A stretch of DNA of 57,483 nucleotides. Origin: Streptomyces oceani (GTDB lineage Bacteria > Actinomycetota > Actinomycetes > Streptomycetales > Streptomycetaceae). Positions 35,339 through 44,275 of this stretch are shown here, piece by piece (positions within the stretch are counted from its first letter, which is position 1; each line of letters starts with the position of its first letter). The DNA lies in contig NZ_LJGU01000123.1 in assembly GCF_001751245.1 (NCBI RefSeq), forward strand, positions 21,400-78,882, written 5' to 3'. The position numbers and the translations under genes are program-made. The notes under the pieces were generated by a model that saw only the letters and a program-made list of their open reading frames with translations, was not told the DNA's origin and ran no database searches.

Positions 35339-35992
35339 TCACCGCTCGGCCACCAGGGCGTATCGTTCGTCGGCCACCGGGCCACCCCACAACCGGGGCT
35401 CGTCGCCGAGCGGTTCGACACGCAGGCCGGAGACCAGCGGCCGTACGGCGGCGGCCAGCTCCGCCGCGCCGATCCCGCCGTGCCAGGGCAGCGCCTCGGC
35501 GCCCGGGACGTACGGCACCCCGCGCTGGCCCGCCTCCCGCCAACGGCCCTCCACCAGCACCAGCCGCCCGCCCGGTCGCAGCCGGGACACCCACTCGCGC
35601 AGCGCGGCCTGAGGATCGGGCAGTGTCCACGCCAGATGCCGGGACAGCAGGACGTCGAACCGCTGGGCTCCGGTGGGCGGCGCCATCGCGTCACCGACGA
35701 GGAAACCGCCGGGCAGCCCGGCGGCGGCCAGTTTCGCACGCGCCCGCTCGACCATGCGCGGCGCCAGGTCGACCCCGGTGACCCGGTGCCCGTCCGCCGC
35801 CAGCAGCAGGGACAGCGAGCCGGTGCCGCAGCCGAGGTCGAGGACGTCCACCGGCCCGGCCGGCAACCAGCCGCGCAGGGCAACTCTCCACGCGGCCCGG
35901 ACGGGTTCGGCCCGCAGCCCGTGGTCCGGTTCCTCGTCGAACTCCGCCGCGGCGGCGTCCCAGTACGCGGTGATCGAGGTGCTGTCTCCCAT
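35339..35992 (-). CDS. Class I SAM-dependent methyltransferase
   Basis: This 217-residue small-molecule-type methyltransferase has motif I VLDLGCGTGSLSLLLA, then GVDLAPRMVERAR (motif II) and LRPGGRLVLVEGRW (post-II). The start ATG 35992 precedes SITAYWDAAAAEFDEEPDHG, the typical N-terminal cap; ATG 36025 would add eleven residues. The substrate is unknown. It lies 68 bp downstream of the TetR gene on the same strand and may be co-transcribed with it. Confidence 0.85.
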   Translation of the reverse strand: MGDSTSITAYWDAAAAEFDEEPDHGLRAEPVRAAWRVALRGWLPAGPVDVLDLGCGTGSLSLLLAADGHRVTGVDLAPRMVERARAKLAAAGLPGGFLVGDAMAPPTGAQRFDVLLSRHLAWTLPDPQAALREWVSRLRPGGRLVLVEGRWREAGQRGVPYVPGAEALPWHGGIGAAELAAAVRPLVSGLRVEPLGDEPRLWGGPVADERYALVAER

Positions 35993-36060
35993 ACGCCGAC
36001 TGTCGCACCCCGCACTGACATCCATAGGAACATCAATCCGCCCCGGTCCGCCGCGGTTTG

Positions 36061-36636
36061 CTATCGACGGGGCGAGGGCTCGGCCCGCACCAGGGCGCGC
36101 GCCAGTTCGGCGCTTGGTTCGAGGGTGTCGAGTGGGAGCGGCTGGGTGGCGAGAGCGCCCTCGTGCAGGACCAGGAGCCGGGTGGCGAGGGTGGCGGGGT
36201 GTGGACAGCCGGCCTCGGTGGCGAGTTCCTCGAACAGCCTCGACAGCCAGAGCTTCTGCTCCGTGGCGACGCGGTGCGCCGGGTGCGCGGGGTCGGGGAG
36301 TTCGGCCAGCGCGTTGACGAACGCGCAGCCCCGGGTGTTGCTCTCGCTCCAGGTCCGCAAGGCGTCGAAGGGCGCGGTGACCGCCTCGACCGGGTCGTCG
36401 CGGGCCTCGACGGCCGCGCTGACGTACGACCGCCAGCGCTGGTCGCGTATCGCGAGGTAGGTCGCCACGAGCTGGTCCTTCGAACCGAACTGGTTGTAGA
36501 GGGTCCGCTTGGTCACGCCCGAGTGCTCGGCGATCAGGTCCACGCCGACCGGGGTGATGCCGCGCTCGTAGAACAGCTCCTCGGCCGCCGCCGCGATACG
36601 CCGGCCGGCCGGTGTCATGGACTGTGCCTCCTGCAT
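36061..36636 (-). CDS. TetR-family repressor
   Basis: The 191-residue protein has a TetR N-terminal helix-turn-helix (RRIAAAAEELFYERGITPVGVDLIAEHSGVTKRTLYNQFGSKDQL) and a C-terminal ligand domain (TRGCAFVNALAEL). ATG 36636 follows GGGGAG. It is divergent from the quinone-oxidoreductase-like gene across 85 bp. That gap has several palindromes, including ACCGATCGGT at 36650 and an inverted GATCGGTG/CACCGATC pair (36653-36660 and 36688-36695). Autoregulation and repression of the oxidoreductase are likely. Confidence 0.9.
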   Translation of the reverse strand: MQEAQSMTPAGRRIAAAAEELFYERGITPVGVDLIAEHSGVTKRTLYNQFGSKDQLVATYLAIRDQRWRSYVSAAVEARDDPVEAVTAPFDALRTWSESNTRGCAFVNALAELPDPAHPAHRVATEQKLWLSRLFEELATEAGCPHPATLATRLLVLHEGALATQPLPLDTLEPSAELARALVRAEPSPRR

Positions 36637-36649
36637 CGGACTCCCCTTT

Positions 36650-36695
36650 ACCGATCGGTGTACACGGCGGTGTACGCTAGTGATGTTCACCGATC
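36650..36695. promoter_or_regulatory. Candidate TetR operators in the divergent promoter
   Basis: Three overlapping dyads lie between divergent genes: ACCGATCGGT (36650-36659), GTACAC-GGCG-GTGTAC (36660-36675), and GATCGGTG/CACCGATC with a 27-bp spacer (36653-36660 and 36688-36695). Confidence 0.6.
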
Positions 36696-36721
36696 AGTAT
36701 ACGTACGAGGAGGTTCCCGTC

Positions 36722-37774
36722 ATGAGCGTCGGAGAGACCATGCGCGCGATGCGGATCGCACGGCACGGAGGGCCGGAGGTCCTCACGCCGGCGGAGGTGG
36801 CCGTGCCCGAGCCGCATGCGGGGGAGGTGCTGGTGCGGGTCAGTGCCGTGGCGCTGAACAACACCGACCTGTGGACCCGGGAGGGTGCGTACGGCCGCCC
36901 GGGAGACCCGGAGGCGCCGTCCGGCTGGCGCGGCCCGATCACTTTCCCGCGTGTCCAGGGTGCCGATGTGGCCGGCCACGTCGTGGCGGTCGGCGCCGAC
37001 GTGGACGCCAGCCTCCTCGGCCGCCGCGTGGTCGTCGACCCGGCGCTCTACGACGGCGAAGGTCCCGACGCGAACCCGGTCGGCCTGATGGGCAGCGAAC
37101 GCGACGGCGGCTACGCCGAGTACGTGACCGCGCCGGCGGAGCGGGCGCACGACGTGACGGACTCCCCGCTCACCGACGAACAACTCGCCGCGCTACCGAC
37201 CGCCTACGGCACCGCGCTGGGCATGATCGAGCGCGGCCGGCTGCGGGAGGGCGAGACGGCCCTGGTCTCGGGCGCGTCCGGCGGTGTCGGCCTCGCGCTG
37301 GTCCAGATCGCCCGTGCTCGTGGCGCGCGGGTGCTCGCGCTCAGCAGCGGCTCGAAGATCACCGCCGTACGAGAGGCCGGCGCGCAGGAGGTCATCGACC
37401 GCTACCGGGACGACCTCGCCGCCCGGCTACGGGCCGCCGCCCCGGAGGGCGTCGACGTCGCCCTGGATGTCGTCGCCGGAGACCTGCTGAGCGAGGGTCT
37501 GCCGCTGCTGCGTGAGAGCGGCCGGTGGGTGGTCGCCGGTGCGCTCGGCGGATACGACGTGGCCTTCGACGTACGGCGGCTCTACCTGCACAACGCGCAG
37601 GTGATCGGCTCCGCGATGCACACGCCCGCGCACTTCGACGGCCTCATGGAGCTGGCCCGGCGGGGCGAGATACAGCCCGTCATCGCCGCGAGCTTCCCGC
37701 TGGACGAGGCCGCCCGAGCGCAGGAGGAACTCGCCCGCAGGGGACACGTGGGAAAGATCGTGCTGCGGCCCTGA
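36722..37774 (+). CDS. Zinc-type alcohol dehydrogenase / quinone oxidoreductase (MDR family)
   Basis: The 350-residue enzyme has a GroES-like N-terminal half (MRAMRIARHGGPEVL; VQGADVAGHVVAVGADV) and a Rossmann half with the NADPH motif SGASGGVGLALVQIARARGA. The zinc-ligand cysteines of true alcohol dehydrogenases are missing, so it belongs to the zinc-independent quinone-oxidoreductase group that reduces quinones or enones. ATG 36722 follows GAGGAGG. Divergence from a TetR gene suggests induction by an electrophilic compound. Confidence 0.9.
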   Translation: MSVGETMRAMRIARHGGPEVLTPAEVAVPEPHAGEVLVRVSAVALNNTDLWTREGAYGRPGDPEAPSGWRGPITFPRVQGADVAGHVVAVGADVDASLLGRRVVVDPALYDGEGPDANPVGLMGSERDGGYAEYVTAPAERAHDVTDSPLTDEQLAALPTAYGTALGMIERGRLREGETALVSGASGGVGLALVQIARARGARVLALSSGSKITAVREAGAQEVIDRYRDDLAARLRAAAPEGVDVALDVVAGDLLSEGLPLLRESGRWVVAGALGGYDVAFDVRRLYLHNAQVIGSAMHTPAHFDGLMELARRGEIQPVIAASFPLDEAARAQEELARRGHVGKIVLRP

Positions 37775-37794
37775 CGGGCGCCTCTTGCTGGCGA

Positions 37795-38169
37795 TCAGGC
37801 CGGGATCTGGCCGATGGCCAGCATCACGACGAACAGCACGAGAAGCGTGCCCAGGCCGATGCCGCCCGCCCGGGCACCCCCTCGGGGGAGGAACGTGGCG
37901 ACGACGCTTACGAAGGTCGTCAGGGGCACCAGGACAAAGGCGATAAGGAGGAGAACCTCGTCGAATAGCGGGATCCGGATTCCGTCCTGGCAGGACTCAC
38001 ACGAGATCGCGAACAGCGGCCCCAGCACCCCGGTGAACCCGCCGACGAAGAGCACGAGCAGCGAGAGCAGCACCAGGCCGAGCCAGTCGGCGACGGAACG
38101 CCGGTGTTGTGGCGCGGAGCCGTTCGGGGCGGTGGCCGTGGTCTGCGGGATGCCGTCGATGTGGTCCAT
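37795..38169 (-). CDS. Hypothetical integral membrane protein with three TM segments
   Basis: The 124-residue protein has a hydrophilic N-terminus and three hydrophobic segments (WLGLVLLSLLVLFVGGFTGVLG; VLLLIAFVLVPLTTFVSVVATFL; GIGLGTLLVLFVVMLAIG). Between TM1 and TM2 is a short loop with CESCQDG, which could be disulfide-bonded outside the cell. I do not recognise the family. It is convergent with the oxidoreductase gene. No clear ribosome-binding site precedes ATG 38169. Confidence 0.7.
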   Translation of the reverse strand: MDHIDGIPQTTATAPNGSAPQHRRSVADWLGLVLLSLLVLFVGGFTGVLGPLFAISCESCQDGIRIPLFDEVLLLIAFVLVPLTTFVSVVATFLPRGGARAGGIGLGTLLVLFVVMLAIGQIPA

Positions 38170-38258
38170 GCGAAGGACGGTAGGTCGCGGGGCAGTTGGT
38201 CGACATCCGCGCGCGTACTCAACGCGCGGGACGTCCGCCTGAGTACGTCGGGAGGCCG

Positions 38259-38693
38259 TCACGGCATGGCACACTCCGCCCAGACCGTCTTGCCGGGTGC
38301 GGGGCGCGGGTCCACGCCCCACCGGGTCGCGAGCGCCTCGACGACCAGCAGCCCGCGCCCCGACTCGGTCAGTACGCCCGGAGGTTGGGCCGGCACACCT
38401 TCCGGCGGCAGGTCGCCACGGACGTCGGTCACCTCGATCCGCAGCGTACGGCGATCCGGCCAGCGCAGCCGCAACCGGAAGTCCCGGCCGGGGAAGCGGG
38501 CATGCCGAGCGGCGTTGCCCGCCAGCTCCGAGACGAGGTGGCCCACGGTGTCCGAGAGTTCACAGTCGTACGGCCAGCCCCACTCGGCGAGTTGCTGCAC
38601 CGCGAGGCGGCGGGCGAGCCGGGCGCCGCGCGGCGTGGAGGAGAGCTGGACGGCGAACTGCCCTTCCGTGGCGGGGTCGATGCGTGCGGTCAT
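38259..38693 (-). CDS. HATPase_c / RsbW-like anti-sigma-type ATP-binding protein
   Basis: This 144-residue single-domain GHKL protein has an N-box-like HLVSELAGNAARHARFPG and a G-box region LTESGRGLLVVEALATRWGV. Such small kinases pair with XRE and DUF397 proteins in many Streptomyces loci related to whiJ. Here it is divergent from the XRE gene across 157 bp. It may bind or phosphorylate a partner, but no anti-anti-sigma gene is adjacent. Confidence 0.85.
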   Translation of the reverse strand: MTARIDPATEGQFAVQLSSTPRGARLARRLAVQQLAEWGWPYDCELSDTVGHLVSELAGNAARHARFPGRDFRLRLRWPDRRTLRIEVTDVRGDLPPEGVPAQPPGVLTESGRGLLVVEALATRWGVDPRPAPGKTVWAECAMP

Positions 38694-38850
38694 GTCGCTC
38701 AGCCTTTCCGACGCCTCCCGTGATGGAAAGTAGCGATGTTGGTACACGGGGTCACTGTCCGGATCGTTGTCCGGGCTTGTCCGGGTCGCCGAGCGTGACC
38801 TGGCGCCCAGCGCGGTGTTGTACAGGAAACGGCGCACACCGGAGGTGGGG

Positions 38851-39705
38851 ATGACACGGGAAGCGGGACAGTCGGCGGGCGGCACGGACCTGCCCGTCGG
38901 CGAGGACGACACCACGGCCGTACTCAAGGCGGTGGGGCGGCTGGTGAAGCTGTGGCGGGAGCGGGACGGGATGACCCAGGCGGACCTCGGGTCCGCCATC
39001 GGGTACAGCGTGGAACAGGTCTCCTCGGTGGAGCGCGGCCGGCGCGTCCCGAAAGCGGAGTTCCTGGACCGGGCCGACGAGGCGCTCGGCGCCGGCGGCG
39101 TCATCGCCGGGATGCAGCAGGACGTCGCGCAGGCGCGGTATCCGAAGAAGGTGCGGGACCTGGCCAAACTGGAGGCGGAAACCGTCGAGCTGGGCGCCTA
39201 CGCGAACCACAACCTGCACGGGCTGTTGCAGACCGAGGAATACACCCGGGCGCTGTTCGAGATGCGCAGGCCGACCTACTCGGAGGAGGAAATCGAGCAG
39301 CAGGTGGCGGCCAGGATGGCGCGACAGGAGATCATCCGGCGGTGCCCGGCGCCCATGCTCAGCTTCGTCCAGGAGGAAGTGACGCTGTACCGCCCGATCG
39401 GAGGGCGTGCGGCCCTGCGCCAGCAACTCGAACACCTGCTGGAGGTGGGGAGGTTGCGACACGTGAACATCCAGGTGATGCCCACGGAGCGGGAAGAGCA
39501 CGCGGGGATGAGCGGACCCTTTCAGTTGCTCCGGCTCAAAGACGGCACGACGGTCGGGCATACGGAGATGCAGCTCACCAACCGACTGGTCACCAGCGCT
39601 CGCGAGGTACAGACGCTGGAAATGCGGTATGGCATTATCCGTGCGCAGGCTCTCACACCGCGTGAGTCGCTGGCCTTCATCGAGAAAGTCTGGGGAGAGA
39701 GATGA
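38851..39705 (+). CDS. XRE-family regulator with DUF5753 domain (WhiJ-like)
   Basis: The 284-residue protein has an N-terminal helix-turn-helix (LVKLWRERDGMTQADLGSAIGYSVEQVSSVERGRRVP) and the DUF5753 ligand/interaction domain (LETVELGAYAN-like start, LLQTEEYTRALFE, LLEVGRLRHVNIQVMPTEREEH, MQLTNRLVTSAREVQ). GGAGGTGGGG precedes ATG 38851. Its stop overlaps the DUF397 start (ATGA). In Streptomyces such regulators act with the small DUF397 partner to repress development or secondary metabolism. The target here is unknown. Confidence 0.9.
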   Translation: MTREAGQSAGGTDLPVGEDDTTAVLKAVGRLVKLWRERDGMTQADLGSAIGYSVEQVSSVERGRRVPKAEFLDRADEALGAGGVIAGMQQDVAQARYPKKVRDLAKLEAETVELGAYANHNLHGLLQTEEYTRALFEMRRPTYSEEEIEQQVAARMARQEIIRRCPAPMLSFVQEEVTLYRPIGGRAALRQQLEHLLEVGRLRHVNIQVMPTEREEHAGMSGPFQLLRLKDGTTVGHTEMQLTNRLVTSAREVQTLEMRYGIIRAQALTPRESLAFIEKVWGER

Positions 39706-39923
39706 CGCTGAAGCGCGCCGTACGGGACGACTCCGATCTCCGCTGGGTCAAGAGCAGTTACAGCAGCAACGACGGGCCAGAGTGTGTCGAGGTGGCGGCT
39801 ACTGCCGACACGGTGCGGGTGCGGGACTCGAAGTGTGCTGCTGGGGCCAAGCTGGCGTTTCCCGAGGCTGGTTGGGTGGCGTTCGCCGCGTACGCCGCCG
39901 GTTTCGCGGATGCCGCGCGCTGA
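39702..39923 (+). CDS. DUF397 small protein
   Basis: The 73-residue protein has the canonical DUF397 core: LRWVKSSYSSNDGPECVEVA, then VRVRDSK, then a hydrophobic Phe-X-X-A-rich end (WVAFAAYAAGFADAAR). The ATGA overlap with the XRE gene shows translational coupling. DUF397 proteins bind and modulate their XRE partner. Confidence 0.9.
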   Translation: MTLKRAVRDDSDLRWVKSSYSSNDGPECVEVAATADTVRVRDSKCAAGAKLAFPEAGWVAFAAYAAGFADAAR

Positions 39924-40003
39924 GCAGTCGTACGTAACCCGGCACAGCTGACCGTACGAAATCCGATTGCCCCGCCCGCGCGCGAGGCACGAGACTCGCC
40001 GCC

Positions 40004-40780
40004 ATGCTGGATACGGGCCTTACCGACAAGGTCGTGCTGGTCACGGGCGCGGGCGCGGGCATCGGAGCGGCGACCGCGCGGGCCTTCGCCGCCCAGGGCG
40101 CCCGAGTGGCGGTGCATTTCCTGCCCGTGCCGGAGTCGCCACCCACCGAGGTGGCACACGAACTGCCGGATCGGGAGACCGCCCGGCGGCTCGCCGCCGA
40201 ACTCCCCGGCGCCGTCGCGGTCGGGATGGACCTGGCCGAGGAGCACGCCGCCGCCGGGCTGTTGGACGAGGTGGAGCGGCGACTGGGGCCTGTGGACGTG
40301 CTGGTGAACAACGCCGCGCACTGCGCGAGCCCGGACACCATCGACACCCTCACCGCCGTCAGCCTCCAGCGGCACTACCGCGTCAACGTGACCGCGCCGG
40401 CCCTGCTGACCAGTGAACTGGCCCGCCGCCACGACCCGTCGCGGGAAGCCCCCTGCGTGGTCAACATCTCCACCGACGCCGCCCGTGCCTTCCCCGGACA
40501 ACTTGGCTACGGCACCTCCAAGGCCGCACTGGAGGCCTTCACCCGGGGCGCGGCACTCGACCTCGCCGCCGTCGGCATCCGGGTCAACGCGGTGGCGCCC
40601 GGACCGGTGCAGACCGGCTGGATGGACGACGAACTACTCGCGCACGTACGGGACATCGTGCCGCTGGGCCGGGCGGGGGAGCCGGCGGAGATCGCGGACG
40701 CGGTGCTGTTCCTCGCCTCCCACCAGGCCCGGTTCGTCACCGGCCAGGTCCTCCAGGCGGCCGGCGGGCACGCGTTGTGA
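40004..40780 (+). CDS. SDR-family oxidoreductase
   Basis: This 258-residue short-chain dehydrogenase has the NAD(P) motif TGAGAGIGAATARAF and NNAAHC. The catalytic Ser in VVNISTDAA precedes the YGTSK pair (Tyr and Lys) and the GPVQTGWMDDE loop. The substrate is unknown. It is longer between strands 2 and 3 than usual, because of an insertion near FLPVPESPPTEVAHELPDRE. It is convergent with the second P450 gene; no operon partner. Confidence 0.88.
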   Translation: MLDTGLTDKVVLVTGAGAGIGAATARAFAAQGARVAVHFLPVPESPPTEVAHELPDRETARRLAAELPGAVAVGMDLAEEHAAAGLLDEVERRLGPVDVLVNNAAHCASPDTIDTLTAVSLQRHYRVNVTAPALLTSELARRHDPSREAPCVVNISTDAARAFPGQLGYGTSKAALEAFTRGAALDLAAVGIRVNAVAPGPVQTGWMDDELLAHVRDIVPLGRAGEPAEIADAVLFLASHQARFVTGQVLQAAGGHAL

Positions 40781-40830
40781 GCGCCACGCCGGCTCGCACG
40801 TTTGGCCGGCACACGGGATCCGCCGTCGTC

Positions 40831-42090
40831 CTACGCGTCGTCGCCACCCAGGGTGACCGGCAGCTTCGCGACGCTGTTGCTGACGAACGACGGCTGTGCC
40901 GTCAGCTCCGCCTCCGGCACGCCCAGCGCCAGCTCGGGGAAGCGGTCGAACAGCGCCGGCAGGGCCACCTCGGCCTCCAGCCGGGCCACCCCGGCGCCGA
41001 TGCAGAAGTGCGGGCCGTGCCCGAAGGAGAGGTGCCGTATCGACTCCCGGCTGATGTCGAACTCCCCGGCGTCCGGGCCGTACTGCTCGGGGTCCCGGCC
41101 GGCCGCCACGTACGAGGCGAGCAGCGCCTCACCCTTCGGAATCGTCACCTCGCCGACGGTGATGTCCTCGGTGGCGTACCGCATCGGGAAGTGCGCGACC
41201 GGGGAGTTCCAGCGCAGCGTCTCCTCGATGACCGCGCCCCACGGGCGCTCCCCGGACCGTACGGCGGCGAGTTGCTCGGGGTGGGTGAGCAGGGCTCGGA
41301 CGGCGTTGGTGATGAGGTTGAGGGTGGTGCCGTGGCCGGCGATGAGCATCAGGGTCAGGGTGCCGGTGAGTTCGGCCTCGGTGAGCCGGTCGCCGTCCTC
41401 CCGTACGTCGATCAGCGCGCTGGTGAGGTCCTCGCCCGGAGCGGCGCGCTTGCTCGCGACGAGGTCGGTGAGCAGGGCGTACAGCTTGCGTCCGGTCTCC
41501 AGGGTCTCCTCGGGGGAGGTGGTGCTGCTGATGAGGCTCGCGGACAGGTGGCGGAACTCGTCGAACCGCTCGCTTGGTACGCCCAGCAGTTGGCCGATCA
41601 TGCGCATCGGCAGTGGGTAGGCGAAGTGCCGGCGCAGGTCCACCGGGCCGGGCGCGTGGGTGGCCAGCGAGTCCAGCAGGGAGTCCACGCTGGCCTCGAT
41701 GTCCGGCCGCATCGCCGCGACCCGGCGGGGGGTGAACGCCTTGGTCACCAGGGTGCGCAGCCGGCGGTGGTCGTCGCCGTCGGCGGTGGTCATGCCCGGG
41801 TTGGTCACGAAGTCGATGAGTGGCCAGCCATCCGGCACGGTGCCGTCCGTCAGGGCGCTCCAGTGCTCCGAGTTCTTGGCGACACGCGGGTCCTCCAGCA
41901 GTTCGCGCAGCACCTGGTGCCGGGTGGCGACCCAGGCGGGTACGTCGCCGGGCATGGTGATCCGTACCAACGGGCCGATGGCACGCAGCCGTTCGACCTC
42001 GCCGTGCAGGTCGGAGGCGGTGGGGTCGAGCGGGACGAGCGGTGCTGCGTGGGTCTGCGGGGTCTGTGCGGCGTGGGTGTCACTGTGCAT
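40831..42090 (-). CDS. Cytochrome P450 (CYP154-like) of a conservon
   Basis: The 419-residue P450 has the oxygen-binding motif AGHGTT ([13 protein letters not shown]), the K-helix ExxR in EETLRW and the heme loop [12 protein letters not shown] with the Cys ligand. It belongs to the CYP107/154-type bacterial P450s. The start overlaps the preceding P450 gene by 11 bp, and it is the last gene of the conservon operon. CYP154/CYP157 pairs are known at the ends of several Streptomyces conservons. Redox partner and substrate are not encoded nearby. Confidence 0.92.
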   Translation of the reverse strand: MHSDTHAAQTPQTHAAPLVPLDPTASDLHGEVERLRAIGPLVRITMPGDVPAWVATRHQVLRELLEDPRVAKNSEHWSALTDGTVPDGWPLIDFVTNPGMTTADGDDHRRLRTLVTKAFTPRRVAAMRPDIEASVDSLLDSLATHAPGPVDLRRHFAYPLPMRMIGQLLGVPSERFDEFRHLSASLISSTTSPEETLETGRKLYALLTDLVASKRAAPGEDLTSALIDVREDGDRLTEAELTGTLTLMLIAGHGTTLNLITNAVRALLTHPEQLAAVRSGERPWGAVIEETLRWNSPVAHFPMRYATEDITVGEVTIPKGEALLASYVAAGRDPEQYGPDAGEFDISRESIRHLSFGHGPHFCIGAGVARLEAEVALPALFDRFPELALGVPEAELTAQPSFVSNSVAKLPVTLGGDDA

Positions 42091-43357
42091 AGCGCTCTCC
42101 GGTGGTGTCGTTCAGCGGCAGGGTGGGGGTGAAGCGCACGGGGAGGCTCTGCAGCGCCCGGGACCACGGCGAGGGTCGGTAGCTCAACTCCTCCGGCGCG
42201 ACCGTGAGCTGCATGTCGGGCAGCCGGTGGATGAGGGTGTTGACGGCGGTGTGCGCGATCACCCGCGCGGGGTCCCGCGCCGGGCAGGTGTGCGGGCCCG
42301 CACCGAAGGCGACGTGCGAGCGGTTGCCCGGCACGATCCGGCCGTCCGGGGGCTGTACGGCGGGGTCGTGGTTCGCCGCCGTCAGCCCTAGGATCAGGAC
42401 GTCGCCGGAACGGATGTACTGGCCGCCGAAGTTCAGGTCCCGGGTGGCGTACCGACCGGGGAAGTTCTGTACCGGGGTGTCCCGCCACAGCGTCTCGTCC
42501 AGGGCGGAGTCGACCGTACGCCGGCCGCCGGTGAGGTTCGCGCGGAAGCGGGCGTCCAGCAGCAGCAGCCGGGCGGTGTTGAGAATCCAGTTCGCGGCGG
42601 GGCCGTTCCCGGCGACGATGACCACCATCAGGTGGTGCAGTACCTCCGCCACGGTCAGCTGCGAGGAGTGGTCGAACAGCCAGGACGGCAGGTCGTCGCG
42701 CCGGCGCGCGGAACGGTCCTGTACGAGGTCCGTGAAGATCTTCTCCAGCGCCTTGCTGCTGGCCTGCGCCTCCGCTCCGCTGTCCGCCAGGCCCTGCACC
42801 CCGGCGATGATTCGCGGCGCCAGCTCGTCCGGCAGCCCGAAGAGGCGGGAGGCCACCCACAGCGGCAGCTGGTGCGCGTACTGCGGGGCCAGGTCGGCGT
42901 GGCCGGTGGGGGCGATCTCGTCGATCAGGTTGTTGGCGAGCTGGGTGACCGTACGCCGCAGTTGGTGCTGGTCGATACGGCCGAGGCTGTCGGCGACGGC
43001 GGAGGAGAACCGCCGGTGGGTGGGGCCGTCGGTGTGCAGCACGGTCGGGCGGTAGCCCATCATGGGCAGCAGCGGCGAGTCCTTCCGCACCTGCCCCTCA
43101 CGCAGCGCCCGCCAGTACCGCGAGTCGTGCGAGAAGCACTCCTCGTTGCGGGTGACCTCCAGCAACTCCCGGTAGCCCAGCACCAGCCAGCCCGGCACGC
43201 CCGGCTCCAGCTCGATCGGGGCGACCGGGCCGTGCGTACGCCGCATCTCCTCGTACAGCGGGAGCGTGTCGCCGCTGAGGACATCGCCGTACAACGGGGT
43301 GCGTCCCTGGTGGGCGGGGCATCCGGAGGGCGGAGCGGAGGGGTTCGGGGAAGTCAT
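42080..43357 (-). CDS. Cytochrome P450 (CYP157-like), K-helix ExxR replaced by ExxW
   Basis: The 425-residue P450 has the heme loop FGAGPHTCPARD with the Cys ligand and an I-helix VIVAGNGPAANW. The K-helix motif, almost invariant as ExxR, reads ETLW here, so the conserved Arg is Trp. CYP157 members such as CYP157C1 are known to lack the ExxR Arg, and this looks like one. The I-helix also lacks the acid/Thr pair (GNGPAA), which suggests altered or no monooxygenase activity. It follows cvnD with an ATGA overlap and precedes the CYP154-like gene. Confidence 0.9.
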   Translation of the reverse strand: MTSPNPSAPPSGCPAHQGRTPLYGDVLSGDTLPLYEEMRRTHGPVAPIELEPGVPGWLVLGYRELLEVTRNEECFSHDSRYWRALREGQVRKDSPLLPMMGYRPTVLHTDGPTHRRFSSAVADSLGRIDQHQLRRTVTQLANNLIDEIAPTGHADLAPQYAHQLPLWVASRLFGLPDELAPRIIAGVQGLADSGAEAQASSKALEKIFTDLVQDRSARRRDDLPSWLFDHSSQLTVAEVLHHLMVVIVAGNGPAANWILNTARLLLLDARFRANLTGGRRTVDSALDETLWRDTPVQNFPGRYATRDLNFGGQYIRSGDVLILGLTAANHDPAVQPPDGRIVPGNRSHVAFGAGPHTCPARDPARVIAHTAVNTLIHRLPDMQLTVAPEELSYRPSPWSRALQSLPVRFTPTLPLNDTTGERYAQ

Positions 43358-43944
43358 CGGGTCGCCTCCGACGCGGTCGTGTACAGGTGGTCGACCAGGG
43401 TGATCAGCGCCTGGGCGCTGGAGTACCGGTCACGTGCGTCGCAGATCATCAGGGGGGTCTCCGGCAACAGGTCCAGGGCCGAGCGCAGCGCCTCCGGCGG
43501 GTAGTTGGGAGACGAGGGGAAGTTGTTCGCCGCCACGGCGAACGGCACACCCAGGTCCTCGAGATGCCCCAGCACGTCGAAGCTCGCCTCCAGCCGGCGG
43601 GTGTCGACGAGCGCCAGCGCGCCCAGCGCGCCGTGCACCAGATGCCGCCACATCGGGAAGAAGCGGGGCTGGCCGGGTGTACCGAAGAGGTACAGCACCC
43701 GGCGCGCGTTCAGCGTGATGCGGCCGAAGTCCATCGCCACCGTGGTGGTGGCCTTGCCGCTGACCTCCTCGTCCACGCCGGACCCGGCCTGGGTCATCGA
43801 CTCCTCGGTACGCAGCGGGACGATCTCGCTCAGGGAGCCGATCAGCGTGGTCTTCCCCACCCCCAGCGGCCCGGCGATCACGATCTTGACGGCCGCGCTC
43901 ACCGTGTCCGCCACGTAGTGGTCGTCAGAGTTGGCGGAGTCCAT
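43354..43944 (-). CDS. cvnD: CvnD, Ras-like GTPase of the conservon
   Basis: The 196-residue small GTPase has the P-loop GPLGVGKT (25-32), switch DFGRI and the G3-like FGTPGQPRFFPMW. NNFPS stands at the G4 position in place of the usual NKxD. Conservon D proteins are coupled to the CvnB roadblock protein and act in a G-protein-like signalling complex at the membrane. Its ATG is 20 bp inside cvnC and its stop overlaps the first P450 gene by ATGA. Confidence 0.92.
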   Translation of the reverse strand: MDSANSDDHYVADTVSAAVKIVIAGPLGVGKTTLIGSLSEIVPLRTEESMTQAGSGVDEEVSGKATTTVAMDFGRITLNARRVLYLFGTPGQPRFFPMWRHLVHGALGALALVDTRRLEASFDVLGHLEDLGVPFAVAANNFPSSPNYPPEALRSALDLLPETPLMICDARDRYSSAQALITLVDHLYTTASEATR

Positions 43945-44275
43945 CGAGTACCTCTTTCAGCAGCCCCTTGTCAGGCAGGTCAGCTATCGGAACGGGCGGG
44001 CGGACCTTGATCAGACCGGCGTCCACCAGGTCGGCGAGCAGCACCTTGACCACCGTGATCGGCTGGCCGAGATGCGCGGCGACCTCGGCCACGGACAGCT
44101 GCCGTCGGCAGAGGGACAGGATCTCCGCCGACTCGGGGCTCATACGCGGCTCGGGCGCGCTGCCGGACGCGGCGATCACGAGGGTCTCCAGCGCCAGGTT
44201 GTCGAGTGCCGGCACGGACCGGCCACCCGTGATGACGTACGGGCGGACCGGGCCGGACCCCGCCGAACTGGTCAC
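43925..44275 (-). CDS. cvnC: CvnC, DUF742 protein of the conservon
   Basis: This 116-residue DUF742 protein has an N-terminal PVRPYVITGGR motif, a winged-helix-like core (LSVAEVAAHLGQPITVVKVLLADLVDAGLIKV) and a C-terminal helix (KGLLKEVLDGLRQL). The role within the conservon is not defined. It overlaps cvnB (ATGA) and cvnD (20 bp). Confidence 0.92.
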   Translation of the reverse strand: MTSSAGSGPVRPYVITGGRSVPALDNLALETLVIAASGSAPEPRMSPESAEILSLCRRQLSVAEVAAHLGQPITVVKVLLADLVDAGLIKVRPPVPIADLPDKGLLKEVLDGLRQL

